Positions 9,951-21,330 of a stretch of 64,000 nt of DNA are shown here, piece after piece. The stretch comes from Odontocerum albicorne (lineage: Eukaryota > Arthropoda > Insecta > Trichoptera > Odontoceridae): assembly GCA_949825065.1 (NCBI GenBank), contig OX463847.1:41202831-41266830 (forward strand). The letters run 5' to 3'. Both the position numbers and the translations under genes were made by a program. A model generated the notes under the pieces. That model saw nothing but the letters and a program-made list of their open reading frames with translations. It ran no database searches and had not been told where the DNA came from. Every line of letters starts with the position of its first letter. The first letter of the stretch is position 1.

Positions 9951-10206
9951 AAAATGTAGGAAGCCTGTATTGATAATCTAATAAAATGTAGGAAGCCTGT
10001 ATTAATAATCACATAAAATGTAGGAAGCCTGAATTGATAATCACATAAAATGTAGGAAGCCTGTATTGATAATCAAATAAAATGTAGTAAGCCTGAATTG
10101 ATAGTCACATAAAATGTAGGAAGCCTGTATTGATAATCAAATAAAATGTAGGAAACCTGAATTGATAATCACATAAAACGTAGGACGCCTGTATTGATAA
10201 TTAAAT
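9951..10206. repeat. 32 bp tandem repeat, 8 units, dimeric pattern
   Basis: Units start every 32 bp from 9951. Units 3-8 alternate between 'cctgaattga...cacat' and 'cctgtattga...aaat' forms, giving a 64 bp higher-order period. Confidence 0.97.
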
Positions 10207-10448
10207 AAAAAGAAAGTGTATGTTTTGTGAACGGATACATTTATATATTAACTTTATTCACGTATTCATTATTACTACCACGCACTGCCTTTTGCTTTAA
10301 GCAGTTAAAAGGTAGGTACTTCAAGATAAAAATCGTCGTTCAACCAATGCCCACTTAATTACCACCAAACTGTTTGTTGTCATCCCCGATGTTGTATAGA
10401 TTTTCATACATTACTATAGTTAATAAATATAGTACAAGTCCATAAAAT

Positions 10449-10898
10449 ATGTTATATAATATAAACCCACATGCTGTGAATATATATAACTACTTTACTA
10501 GACAAGACTTGTCCAACGCCCCCTTATCGCGTATACCGTTCCATCCGCGTCATAATCTCAACAACCACGTCAGATTCATGTCTAACAACTCCTTATCACA
10601 TTCACTGTTCCAACCGCATCATAATCTTAACAACCGCATCAGCACCATACCCATTAATTTCTTATCTCGCTCACTTTTCCAAGCGCACCATAAACTCAAC
10701 GACCACATCAGCATCATGTCCAACAACCCCTTATCACATTCACTGTTCCAACAGCATCATAATCTCAACAACCACACCCAACTCTTGTTTAACAACGCCT
10801 TATCACTTCCTCTGCGCCAATCATTCACTCACTTATCTGTGAAATCTTCAAAAGCTCTTCACTTATACGAATTTTCCTGTAAAAAAGCTGTCTTCTAA
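10449..10898 (+). CDS. repeat-containing open frame, unknown
   Basis: 149 codons. Residues 31-122 are four 23-residue repeats, each built on LFQxHHNLNNHxxxMSNNxLSHS (69 bp DNA units at 10539, 10608, 10677 and 10746). The units differ by many substitutions, but none introduces a stop or shifts the frame, and the HHNLNN core persists. The tail (residues 123-149) is non-repetitive. No signal peptide, no family recognised and no promoter seen. Either a diverged minisatellite open by chance, or a small repetitive protein or exon. Confidence 0.25.
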   Translation: MLYNINPHAVNIYNYFTRQDLSNAPLSRIPFHPRHNLNNHVRFMSNNSLSHSLFQPHHNLNNRISTIPINFLSRSLFQAHHKLNDHISIMSNNPLSHSLFQQHHNLNNHTQLLFNNALSLPLRQSFTHLSVKSSKALHLYEFSCKKAVF

Positions 10899-11710
10899 TT
10901 TGTTTTACACATTTATATACAATAATTATCCCGTTTAGTTTAGTAAAATGAAACTAATATAAGTTAAAATACTGTACGAGTATATATCATAGTATTTATG
11001 AAATAAGGTTAATCAGATGCTCACTGCAACGTTGGAGTAGAAATGTTACTGACCGAAAAATAGAGGCTTATCATTCTTTCTGAGAACCCTAGAAATAACC
11101 CCAGTTTGGTAAAACGGTTTATCAAGTTATAATATTCACAAGCCCAAAGTACGTGTGAGAGTATTGTTGTCTTCATGCGCGATATTGTTACCAACAAACG
11201 TAATGACGAACTGTGTCTTCTCCATAGAATCATCAATTCGGACATACTGAATGGTACCATGAGAAATAAAAAATATTATTGAATTTTTTATGCAAATAAT
11301 TGCATGACACCAACTTTTTTTTTTGCTGATCTCTTTTTTCCTCGTGACTTGATATACGAGTATGTTAGGTTTCCTGTATGCATCAGTTATTAAATTGAAC
11401 ATGATTACGTATAATTTTCATAGAAAATTGTTTAAACCCTGCACATTGTTGCTGATAACAACGTTCCAAGTGTGGAATAATGTATGCTTAATACATGTGC
11501 TGTCGCAAAACGTTTTTAATCAGGAAAACAAACAAAGGTCGCTCATGCACACACGCGCACACAAGACACGTGTATGTGTTAAGTATAATATATACAAAGC
11601 GTAGTTCCGAAATGGTCCAAGCCAACTGTTTGATAATAAATAATGCAGGTTGTGAATGTTAGAGTTGAATTTTTATGTACAATATTACATACATACATAT
11701 GTACCATTTC
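10899..11710. other. no supported feature
   Basis: Several short overlapping frames on both strands, none recognisable. Confidence 0.4.
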
Positions 11711-11871
11711 CTCGGTGAGATACAGGCAAAAGCCTAGTTTACTGAGGAAACGACAAATGAAAGGCAACGAACCCTGGTTCATTAAAATTGTGTGTCCAAA
11801 TTAAATTACCTGTTGTTTTTTTCGCTAATTGTCTAATTATACATATCTTGTCATGCATAAATAAAAATAAA
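11711..11871 (+). mobile_element. SINE-D (about 160 bp)
   Basis: Starts 'ctcggtgagatacaggcaaa', carries 'aagcctagtttactg', then 'tcttgtcatgcataaataaa' and a TAAA-type tail. It stops exactly where the reverse-oriented RTE-1 terminus begins. The same start point is used by the copies at 23640, 50868, 58882 and 61503. Confidence 0.82.
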
Positions 11872-12625
11872 TCACGCTATTTCTCCGCTGTGGTTGGCAG
11901 AGAAGACAGATTGCCAGACTAACTTATCTCAATACACATCCTTAGCCTCTTTTACGTCGATTTCTTTGACTTTCTACGTTTCCTTCTATTAGAATTTCAT
12001 TCACTTGACCCAATCACACTTCCTCTCACACGCCTTCCACTCACATTTGCAATACATATTTGTTTTGTTAATCTTTTTTCATTCATTGTTTCCACATGCA
12101 CGAACCATCTCAGCGTGACCTTTTTAATCTCAGTTGAAACATCAGCCTTAAATTCAAATTCATCCCTTATCACTTCACTCTGTATTCTATTATACATTGT
12201 CACTTCATATATTCTTTCTTTTCAATACACGCATTTCTACAGCATTTATTCGACTCCTCTCAGTTTTTTTTCACGTCCACATTTCACTACCATTCATTAA
12301 AGTTAGCACTAAAATACTATTGTGGACGATTATCTTAGCAGATTTTGATACTGTCTGTTTCGAGTGTATATTTTTTTAGTGCCCCATTGACTTGGTTATC
12401 TATCAACACACAGTGTACGAAATCCCTCTTAACTCTTTCATGATCTGAGAAAATACTACCCAAATAGCAGAATTCCTCAATTTGTTCCAATTATTCATTA
12501 TTCACCCATATATCGCATTTACTTTTCATTTCATGTTTCTCTATAACCATTACTCTGGGTTATGTAACATTCAATCTCAATTATTTTTTGTTCGCATCTC
12601 TCATACAATTGACTAAGGCCAAATT
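11872..12625 (-). pseudogene. RTE-1 LINE ORF2 3' half
   Basis: The longest contiguous RTE-1 fragment. Reading leftwards on the minus strand it encodes, with breaks, a NGSEMWT motif, then MYNRIQSEVIRDEFEFKADV, a LRWFVHVETM segment (the 'RWxGHVERM' box), KRLTKQI, SGRRVRGS and the final SLPTxxGEIA-type end. This is the standard order downstream of RT in RTE-like LINEs. Multiple frameshifts. A 68-codon piece is open at 11997-12203. Confidence 0.8.
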
Positions 12626-12797
12626 CCATCTGTCTTTCTTAATAAGTACGTATAAAGGAAATATATTTTAAATTAGACCATAGATATATTAGTAAGAATG
12701 CAATGACTTAGATAAAGGTCTAGTGAAGTAATTATTTATGTCAACAAAATGATGGTTTTATATATTTAATAGTAATAAAATAATGTTTTGACAAGTG

Positions 12798-12820
12798 GAA
12801 TGAATGAATGAATGAATGAA
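12798..12820. repeat. (GAAT)n microsatellite
   Basis: Five to six 'gaat' units. Confidence 0.95.
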
Positions 12821-12849
12821 AAAATACTTAGAATACAATTATTCAGTGC

Positions 12850-13015
12850 TAATTTACGTGAAAGGCGTGGTAGAGGAAGACTAGGAAAGATGTGGTTGGA
12901 TCAAGTGAGCTGTTTGAGATAGTGTATGGATGTGTAAGGCGAAATATGTGTCGATAAAGGGAAGTCTGGGGTTCTGTCCTCTCTGCCTGCCCCAGCAGGG
13001 AAATTGCGAGACGTT
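12850..13015 (+). mobile_element. RTE-1 3' end fragment
   Basis: 'gtgaaaggcgtggtagagg' (GRRGRG box), 'tggttggatcaagtgag', then 'ctctctgcctgccccagcag' at the family terminus. Confidence 0.75.
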
Positions 13016-13165
13016 TAATATTTACGTTAATGACAGTGTGATTTTAATTTTAATTAACGAACACTTACCATGTTCACTGCTGAACACAAAAAACTTTTAT
13101 CGAGTGTTCAAAATGCAAATTGCTGTTTTATTTCGAATATATTTTGTCGGTATTTATGCTAAAAT

Positions 13166-13493
13166 ACTAGTTTTACTCTTAGACCGTTTTACATTTGAAT
13201 TTATATTTTACGCAGCTTATATCCTAGTTTTAATAAATTCTTATTGCGCTATTAATCAACGCAAAAACAGCGCTTTGTAAAAAAATCTCTGCATTACAAA
13301 TTAAACCTGCCGATCTTCGATCTCCTTGCCATAAAAACTTTGGGTACCAAAGAGGAATGTCTTCTTATAGTCTGTCAAGACTGTATGCTTGCTGAAGTGT
13401 AACAGCATACATACAATAAACCAAAACACGTGCAGGCGTCTTTCATCCACAGGATGGTCGACAGTCGTACTTGGTCATGAAGGATTGCCTCAT
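13166..13493 (+). mobile_element. SINE-B body
   Basis: Aligns with 23150-23468 across its length: 'ttttacatttgaatttat', then 'gactgtatgcttgctgaagt' and the end 'catgaaggattgcc'. The tRNA-like head seen at 23066 is absent or too diverged. Confidence 0.7.
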
Positions 13494-14204
13494 GCAGGGG
13501 TAGCCAACAGATCGAGCGGGAAGTAATTATTGGTATATCGCGGCCGTCTTCGTAATTTGCAATGTTTCCAAATCTCATTACGCACATGCACTATGTCTAC
13601 TACAAATCAATTAAAGTATGTATAACTTTTCTTTTCCTTAATATTTTTAAGCGAAGTAAGTTCCACTCATACTTATTAATAAACTTTTAGTTACGTGTTA
13701 TCGTTTTTTTAACATGTGTGTTATGTGTTAACGTATCGAATCTCGCGTATTTGATAGGTAGATCACGACAATTTTTTTTTTGTAAAAAGTCGATAACGAA
13801 AACAAACAAGTTGACCACCCCTTACCTAACGTCATTCCGAATTTCAAGGGTGGATTAAAAAACAAGTGACCTTATTATACTGAATTGGTTTTAAGGGTGT
13901 ATACAACAATGAATTATACATGTTCTCACCTCTTTACTATTTTTTTATATGAACAATTTTTAGTGCATTGCCATGATTTTCAAAGTGTTTCAGTAGCCAA
14001 TGTGTTGATATATTTTTTTCGTTTGAACCACTTCTAGACTAAACTTCCCATATTACAATGGACTTAACCAAGTATCCACAACTACTATGAACATGATAAT
14101 ATTATAGCATGCAGCGCTCCTAGCGATCGGCCACCGAAGCTACTTCAATGATAGGATCGGGATTCCGATTCGTCATCTCCTCTTCTTTATCCCTTTAGAC
14201 TGTC
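13494..14204. other. no supported feature
   Basis: Nothing recognised; a moderately GC-rich patch at 14100-14170. Confidence 0.4.
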
Positions 14205-15180
14205 AATTGTCCACGTTCCGGCTGCACAGTTCAATATTAATAATATAATATTAGGGCGACCGGAAGGATTACAGTAAATACAGGGTGACTGGTATTTGAT
14301 ACGACATATTAAAAAGTAAAGCGTGAACGTGGAAAAATACTGAGAATAAATGCATACAATGAGAATAATATAATAATTGTACATCACCGATACAAGGACT
14401 GTAAAATAGGTGGATGACTGCCGCTCAATCCTTGGATCTTCCGGTTTGCTTCTTGCGTTTTTGGTGAAGACATTCCTCTTTGGTATGTAGAAGTTTGTCG
14501 CAATAAAAACACAGTAGGTACATGTTGCTGTAGGTGAGAATATATTTTTTCCCTTTTCCGTTCCTTGTATTCAATCCATCGTTTATCGTAAGCCCCTTGA
14601 TTCGACCGTATATGCCGTCACGGCTTACAAATGCCACGCATACCACGCGCTGTTAGCGCGTAGGGGGTGTCCAATCATCTACTAAAGTGATCATTTGTAT
14701 AAGGAATATTTTATTACAACATATGCAGGCAGGTATATAGTCACAAGCAATGGTAAAACAAGAATGATTACTTACAAAAACAATTTTACAAATTAAATTT
14801 CTGTGACGCATACGTCCGGTACAATAATACATGGGGTAAAAATATATGACAAAATGCGGAGTGAAGAGATTAGGGATGAATGTGAACTTAAGGTTGATGT
14901 ATGAAGTCAGATGAAGAAGAATAGTCTTCCAGAGTTGGTTTTGCATCCTGACAACTCAAATATGCAATGCAAATGTGAAAAGAAGTGGAAGACCATGGAA
15001 ATTGGAGTTGAAACAAGTGAATGATATTAATGAAATATTCGAAGTCAGAGAGATCTTGGAAGTTGTATGAAAATGTGTATGTATGTGGAAGAGGCGAAAG
15101 ATATGTATCGCAATAGGAAAGCCCTGGTTTTCTCTGCGATCTGACTACCCCGACAGGGAAACAGCGTGATAGTATGTTTT
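14205..15180 (+). mobile_element. RTE-1, split by a 0.45 kb insertion
   Basis: 14205-14375 aligns in reverse with 33320-33725, and about 14823-15180 continues the same element ('ggatgaatgtgaacttaagg', then the usual C-terminal end at 'cagggaaacagcgtga'). The intervening sequence holds the zinc-knuckle fragment. Confidence 0.7.
14425..14646 (-). pseudogene. CCHC zinc-knuckle fragment of a retroelement ORF1/gag
   Basis: 73 codons on the minus strand. Near residue 46 is CFYCDKLLHTKEEC, an exact C-x2-C-x4-H-x4-C knuckle, followed by a basic run (KRKKQ). Such knuckles end gag-like ORF1 proteins of LINEs and LTR elements and bind nucleic acid. The upstream residues (GRIKGLTINDGLNTR) match no family I can name. 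It sits inside an RTE-1 copy, so it arrived as a separate insertion. A host CCHC protein fragment cannot be excluded. Confidence 0.6.
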
Positions 15181-15203
15181 AAAAAAAAAGAACGCATTTT
15201 GAC

Positions 15204-15767
15204 TATACTCAAGAAAATGTAGTGACATTTGAAATGTCATGTCTCAAAGGGATCGGTAAAATCGTTTTTTTTTTACAAATCGAATCGTTTTTACATAAAT
15301 CGAAAAATTGTTTTTCTCTAAACTGACGTTTTTAGTCCTAATTTTCATGATACTGACTTTCTAATGTATTGTATGATTTGTATATATCTTTAAATAGGCC
15401 AAGATCCGCTATGAATTAATACTAATTACGAACATTTAATGTTATGTAAAAAAAATCAAAAATCCAATTATCGTATACCCCATCCCTTGCCAATGTAATA
15501 TAATGTAGTGACTTTTGACCAACGTCGCCAAATATTATTTGATTTTAACAAACTGACATATTTTTGCTAATTTGTAACAAGATGTATTAATTTGTCATTA
15601 TTGTCAGTTTTATGTAATGTATTTACCTAAATAACTTGCTATTTATTAGAATCGGGGCTTATATTCAAGTTGATAAAATAATTGAAATTACTGAACGTCG
15701 TTACAAGGTTGTATTGGGGCAAATTTGTGAAACGTCACAGGGACCATGCTACATTTTCTTTAGTATA
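15204..15767. mobile_element. MITE-Z copy 1
   Basis: About 560 bp with terminal inverted repeats. The right end, reversed, reads 'aaagaaaatgtagcatggtc'. The left end is 'caagaaaatgtag' with an internal deletion. TATA/TA at the borders suggests a TA target. Internal sequence is AT-rich and shared with copies at 40435 and 58579. No coding capacity. Confidence 0.85.
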
Positions 15768-16019
15768 AGAGATCGTCTACAAGGTTGTCGTAACCTTTTG
15801 GTAGTATTACAGACACATATGCCGACGAACGACTTTGTTGATACTGAAGGGTACCATACGATTGGAAAATATCCTTTTCTCTGTGGATATTGAAAAATTC
15901 CTTTAACATTAACAAAAATAATCAAGCAGGTACCAAGGGCATTAAATAATATTAAAAAAGTAAATATACTTAAAACCTGACTCATATTTAAAAAAAAGGA
16001 AAATAAGGTTTACATACAT

Positions 16020-16290
16020 ATATTCACAACGACATTTCTCTGTTGGGATAGGCAAGGAGAACACAGTGCCAGACTTTCCTATCGAGACACACGTATTTCG
16101 CCTATTCCTTATTCATACAACTCCTACTAATTTGATTTTTTAAATTTCCTTGCAAAATTTTCACTTGATCCAACCATACTTTCCTTGGCCTTTTTCTATC
16201 ACGCCTTTCATTCACAATTGCACTGTATATTTGTTTTTCATATTTTATTTATTCTACGTCCCAAACCATCGGCGGATTTTTTATAGTGGA
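16020..16290 (-). mobile_element. RTE-1 3' end fragment
   Basis: Starts at the family terminus ('catttctctgttgggatagg') and runs through 'cacttgatccaaccatactt' and 'cacgcctttcattcac'. Confidence 0.8.
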
Positions 16291-16800
16291 AAAGCTTTTA
16301 TTATAGGAGAGTATGCATGATGTATGGACGTGACAGAAGTGAACTATGTATGCCAGGATAAAATGTAGTAGATATAACGTCGTTATTGTGTGAAAAGCAT
16401 TTAAGTCCAAATATTGAGTTTTGAGATAAATGCAATTTAAGTTTCGGAAGGCGATGAAAATTAAGTTTTTAATAAAATAAAATACAAACAGATGTTATTT
16501 TAAGACAGTTTATTTATTTATAAGAATTACTACAAAAAAATTAGTAACTTAAAAATATATTACCTGAAAATTAAAAATACGGACACCTGTTTTGTACTTA
16601 AGCCTTTCTTAGTGAAAATTTTCATAACAGCGAAACCATATAACTTTTGGGTTTTTTCCGTGTGTAGATATTTTAATTTTAAGTAAAATGGCATCAAAAA
16701 GTCATTTTAAGCAAAAATGGACTTAAATGCTTTTCGCAGAACAACGACGATATATTCTCTCTGCCTACCGCTCATGGCGTGATATTGATGATAATGACTG
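16291..16800 (+). mobile_element. RTE-1 3' end, split by a 372 bp MITE
   Basis: The left part encodes the GRDRSELCMPG-like end; the right part resumes 'ttctctctgcctaccgctca' and ends 'tggcgtgatattg'. Together they rebuild an ordinary RTE-1 terminus once the MITE is removed. Confidence 0.72.
16378..16749. mobile_element. MITE with about 31 bp inverted repeats
   Basis: The left end 'acgtcgttattgtgtgaaaa' and right end (reversed) 'cgtcgttgttctgcgaaaa' continue together through 'gcatttaagtcca'. ATATA flanks both sides as the probable target duplication. Interior AT-rich and non-coding. Superfamily not assigned. Confidence 0.85.
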
Positions 16801-17403
16801 GCTTATTTATTGTTGTATAATGGATTTACCCATTTTATATCATAATACTCCTTACATGTTAATATTTATTTTTAATCGTTATACTATATTTGTACCTTTT
16901 CGTATAAAAAAGCAAGTAAAATAAAAAAATAAGTAAAAATACCCAAGATAGGTCGTGGAGCAAAATAAAACAACCCAATTTTCCAAGGTGAATATATACT
17001 TTAATATTGCAACCAAAACGTTTAATCTAAAAGCTGTGTCCAGAGCCTAATTATTAAACTCGAGCTTTGGTGCAATCTTAATTCAGTGATAGCGGTGCAC
17101 TCTACAAACACATGTAAGGGTATTGAGATGAACATGTGATGAGCAGATCAGAGCATGTGCAGCCAAGTGCAGCTCATAAATCACTCTGTGTGGAGAGCTG
17201 ACCGATGTCGGAGCTTCCTGAAAGTCTTTGTGAACTGTCATAGCACTCAGAGATGGAACTAGGTGTTTTAGCGCACATGACGGTAAAAAAAATAGCCCCT
17301 TACGTATTTTTTACATTGAATCTGTTTTTATGTAGGTATTTACAAATGTTTATATTAGACTTTTAAATATTAAGTTCACCAGTGCTCGGTTACTATTAAC
17401 GGA
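16801..17403. other. no supported feature
   Basis: Nothing recognised. 17080-17290 is slightly GC-rich. Confidence 0.4.
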
Positions 17404-18972
17404 TTGTTCCAAAAATAATGGCCGATTTTAACCTTCCAATTCGATTAAACATAACTTTAGATTAAATTTAAAAAAAATTATCAACGTAATAGTCATTTGA
17501 TTCGAAGCATTTTTGCCAATGAATTGCAAGCTTATTTATGCCTACAAAATAACACTTAGGCGAATACAAGAATACTTACCACCTCTTCAGACCTGGCGTC
17601 CATTACAAATGACTCAGAGTTCATATGCACTTTGTAAACAACTTTTTGGTATATTTCTGTTCCCAATTATAAGAAATGAAGTAAATGGTACTGTACTATT
17701 ATAAATAACGTAATATAAACAAAACATTAAGGACAATACTTTGCCTCTAGAGTTGATAACCCTGCGTCAACAAGTATGAAGGTTTTAATTCTGCAAAGCA
17801 ACTTGCATCTCGTTCTACTAATGAGGCCACGTATTTTCTATATCTCAATATCTATCCATAAAATTTCCAAGAAATTCTCAAAAAATCCAATATTTGTTCT
17901 ATGTATGCGTTATTCCACTAAAAACAAATCTGAGTTCTTTACCTCTATAAAATAAGTCGTCAACAATTATGTAACTCTGCTTGGTGAAGTTTGGTAATAT
18001 TTTGTGGTATACATACATAACGTATATTGAACTTAAATATACATCTAATTATGAAATAATTTTAAAACAATGACTGTAATTTATTATTACTACTGCTTTT
18101 TGTATCTTCATGTTAGTTTAAGATAAAGTTTTGTATGTATGTCAATAATTTTAAGTTAATTAAATAAATAAATTATCGACTTGGAACGTTTTGGGTGTCT
18201 TCTATCGAAACAAATACGACATAATGTTACATTTAGTGTAATACATTCACAAGCAAGATTTTTTTACAACCTTGTAAAATTGATTGAGGTCTGAAAAGGT
18301 TAAAGATATTTGCTGCTGCTTCTCTGGTATTGATTTTATTTTGTCGTAAATAGTTATCGAGATGTTTGAAAAAATGAAAATCGGTTGGCGCTAGATCGGG
18401 TGATTAAAGCGGATAAAGTAATGTTTCGTAGTCCAATTCGTTCATTTTTTGAACTGAAATCAATGCATTTAGAAAATGCGTTATTTAGTAATTAAGAACA
18501 CACTTCGAAACGTTATTTTTTTTCGTTATCTTTAAGTTCATTTAGAACTCACTCAGCAAGCTTTTTCACCTTTCCAATTTCTTTTAAATGTACAAAAACT
18601 TTAGCAGTATCAATACCATTTTCCATAACGTTTGTTGCAGGTTTTCTTCCAATAAAGTTTTCAATAGTATAGTAATATGACGTTCTTGGCCCTCATTATT
18701 TTTATAACGTCTCCGTTCCTTAATAAAATATTTCGAACCAACTCCGCACTCTTTATTTAAAAGTGGTTCATTCGCCCCATGATTGGTTTACATTGCTTTG
18801 CTGTTTTAGAAGCGAAAAGCCCAAGTTTAGATTCATGCTGAAAAATACGTGCCATTCTTCATTTTCTCAACCCCATTTCTGAAGGATGCAAGTAATTCAA
18901 ATTTAATGCCTGGCAGATTACTAACTGTAAACAAAAATAAATGAACAAATATTAAAATCGGCCACCGTTAAA
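17404..18972 (-). pseudogene. mariner element with decayed transposase
   Basis: Partial inverted ends: 'aataatggccgattttaa' near 17425, and 'attaaaatcggccacc' near 18950. Reading right to left, remnants appear in the correct order: a GRKPATNVMENGIDTAKV stretch with KKLAE and VLNELK (second HTH to linker), then SPDLAPTDFHFF with FKHLDNYL (last Asp), and finally HWQKCFESND (the mariner C-terminal 'RWQKCIES' motif). Many stops and deletions. A J1 LINE is inserted between the last two. Confidence 0.8.
17697..18178 (+). mobile_element. LINE J1 3' end, nested in mariner
   Basis: Aligns with 42905-43262: 'gcatctcgttctactaatga', 'gttagtttaagataaagtt', ending in TAAATAAATAAAT at 18162-18178. 5' truncated; no frame. 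Confidence 0.85.
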
Positions 18973-19394
18973 ATTAATTTACTGCTTTTTATGGTCTAAT
19001 GCATTCAACGACACAATCGCTCTTTCTTTGATTTTTTCGAAAGTTAAAAATATGTCCACAATTGGTAACTAATATTCTTCTGAAAAACATTTCGTAAGTC
19101 AGTGGTTCTGAACACCTAATTGTCACTGGTTCTCAATATAGGAAGATTATTCTTTTTTGCACATTCAACGAAGTTCCAGTCCTACGCTGCGCTCACCCAC
19201 TCATTTTTCCAGCCCTATTAACACTCACGATTTACTTCTACAAGTTGCTTCTTCTCATAGCTTGTAATAATTGCGTTCTTTTAAGCGTTTCTAATAAGAT
19301 TCGCCGTGCGGAAAATAAATCAATTGTATCTGATTAAAATATTTAAAAATATAATGAAAATTTACTTTGTATTGTTGTATCTGTTGTGGCACGC
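18973..19394. other. no supported feature
   Basis: Two hAT-terminus-like strings (cagtggttctgaac near 19096, cactggttctcaat near 19126) without partners. Confidence 0.4.
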
Positions 19395-20632
19395 ACTGGA
19401 TACACTTCTTGATTAAATCAACACATTTACCGTCACGCTACTGAGCAAGGTTAAAACAATCGATATACACTTCAAACTATCTTGTCCTACTAGTAATGCC
19501 CTTCCCAAAAAACTGATGTACACTTCAAATTATCTTATCGTACTAGTTATGCGCATTCCAAAAAAAACAGATATGCACTTCAAACGATACACTTCTTGAT
19601 TCATCAACATATTTACCGTCACGCTACTGAGCAAGGTTAAAAAAATCGATATACACTTCAAACTGTCTTGTCCCACTAGTAATGCCCTTCCCAAAAAACT
19701 GATATACACTTCAAATTATCATATCGTACTAATCATGCCCATTCCAAAAGACAGATATACACTTCAAACTATCTTATCGTACTAGTCATGCCCATTCCAA
19801 AAGACAGATATGCACTTCAAACAATCTTATCGCACTAGTCATGCCCATTCCAAAAGATATATATGCACTTCAAACTATCTTATCGCACTAGTCATGCCCA
19901 TTCCAAAAGATATATATATATATATGCACTTCAAACTAGCTTATCATACTAGTCGTGCTCATTCAAAAAAAAATATACACTTCCAACTATCTTGTCCTAG
20001 TCATGTCCATCCAAAAATACAGATGTACACATCAAATTATATTGTACTAGTAATGCCCTTCCCAAAAAACAGATATACACTTAAAATTATCTTATCGTAC
20101 TACTCGTAGTTATGCGCATTCCAAAAAAAAAACAGATATTCACTTCAAACTATACACTTTTTGATTAATCAACATATTTTTCGTCACGCTACTGAGAAAG
20201 GTTAAAAAATTCGATATACACTTCAAACTATCTTGTCCTACTTATTAGTAATGCCATTTCCAAAAAAACTGATATGCACTTCAAACTATCTTATCATACT
20301 AGTCATGCCCATTCCAAAAGACAGATATACACTTCAAACTATCTTATCACACTAGTCATGCCCATTCCAAAAGATATATATGCACTTCAAACTAGCTTAT
20401 CATACTAGTCTTGCTCATTCAAAAAAAATATACACTTCCAACTATCTTGTCGTCCTAGTCATGTCCATCCAAAAATACAGATGTACGCATCAAATTATCT
20501 TGTACTAGTAATGATCATTCCAAAAATAGATATACTCTTTCAACTATCTTGTACTAGTCATGACCATTCCAGAAAACAGATATACACTTCAAAATATCTT
20601 GTACTGGTCATGCCAATTCCAAAATATAGTCA
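19395..20632. repeat. satellite-like array with higher-order structure
   Basis: Basic unit about 53-60 bp ('cacttcaaactatcttat' ... 'catgcccattccaaaag'). A distinct insert containing 'accgtcacgctactgagcaa' appears three times (about 19410, 19600 and 20165), followed each time by the same order of variant units. The array therefore grew by duplication of multi-unit blocks. A 99-codon frame (19810-20109) is a by-product of unit length. Confidence 0.95.
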
Positions 20633-20649
20633 AGTTCTCTCTTCTTTGT

Positions 20650-20820
20650 GTTGTATAATACTTTCATTGTATACAGACCTCTTCCAACATACATGAAATG
20701 TTAAATAAGTGAAAATCAGACTGAAAACATTTTTTTAAATCGTGGTTCCAGTGGAAATTTAACTCGTAACCCCCGAGCTGGAAGACAAACGTCTTATCAA
20801 CTAGGTTATGTGGATTGTCT
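20650..20820 (-). mobile_element. SINE-A lacking the hairpin
   Basis: Tail 'tactttcattgtatacag', body and head 'aacccccgagctggaagaca' are present. The sequence between the tail end and 'ctcttccaac' is deleted, removing the stem-loop. Confidence 0.85.
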
Positions 20821-21169
20821 TTCTGATTATTATGAATTTGGTTGTGCCTTTCCAAACTTATTGTACCCAAGATCAAGAAAAATCTGAATATAACCTGAAG
20901 AAGAAATTTGAAAGAAAGTACTTACTTACTAATCCCTTATGATTATTTGTAAATACTTTCTCTGAGGGCGTTGTCTTTTAGTAATCATTCCATCTCTTAG
21001 ATAAATTCCAGGTGGAGGCTGTTAGCGAGTTTCCTATACATTGCTTTGTATCATAAAAAGGTTTTTGCGATATATATTCTTGTATATCAATTACAATATT
21101 TTTTCCAATTTTCTCCCCCTTTTATAAAACCTTCTCTTAAAGTGGGAGTTTCTCATCCTTTTTTTGAGT

Positions 21170-21330
21170 GGTATGCCTGCAATGACGGTGATAAGAAAAC
21201 TCATGCGAAATTAAACTCCTCACACATCATCACTCCAGAAAGACCAAAAATATTCATCCCACAATATACCGCACACAATCATAAGAATAAAAATAAAAGC
21301 AAAAATACACAGAAACGCAAATACAAAACA
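21170..21330 (+). repeat. repeated coding-like segment, copy 1
   Basis: 21205-21330 is nearly identical to 59000-59160, including 'gaaagaccaaaaatattcat'. Both lie in open frames (here 21046-21423) with the shared peptide NSSHIIT then RPKIFIP and TAHNHKNK. Family not recognised. High identity suggests a recent element. Confidence 0.75.

Noticed and set aside
19090..19145. hAT element ends
   Set aside because: Two terminus-like strings in the same orientation without partners or 8 bp duplications.
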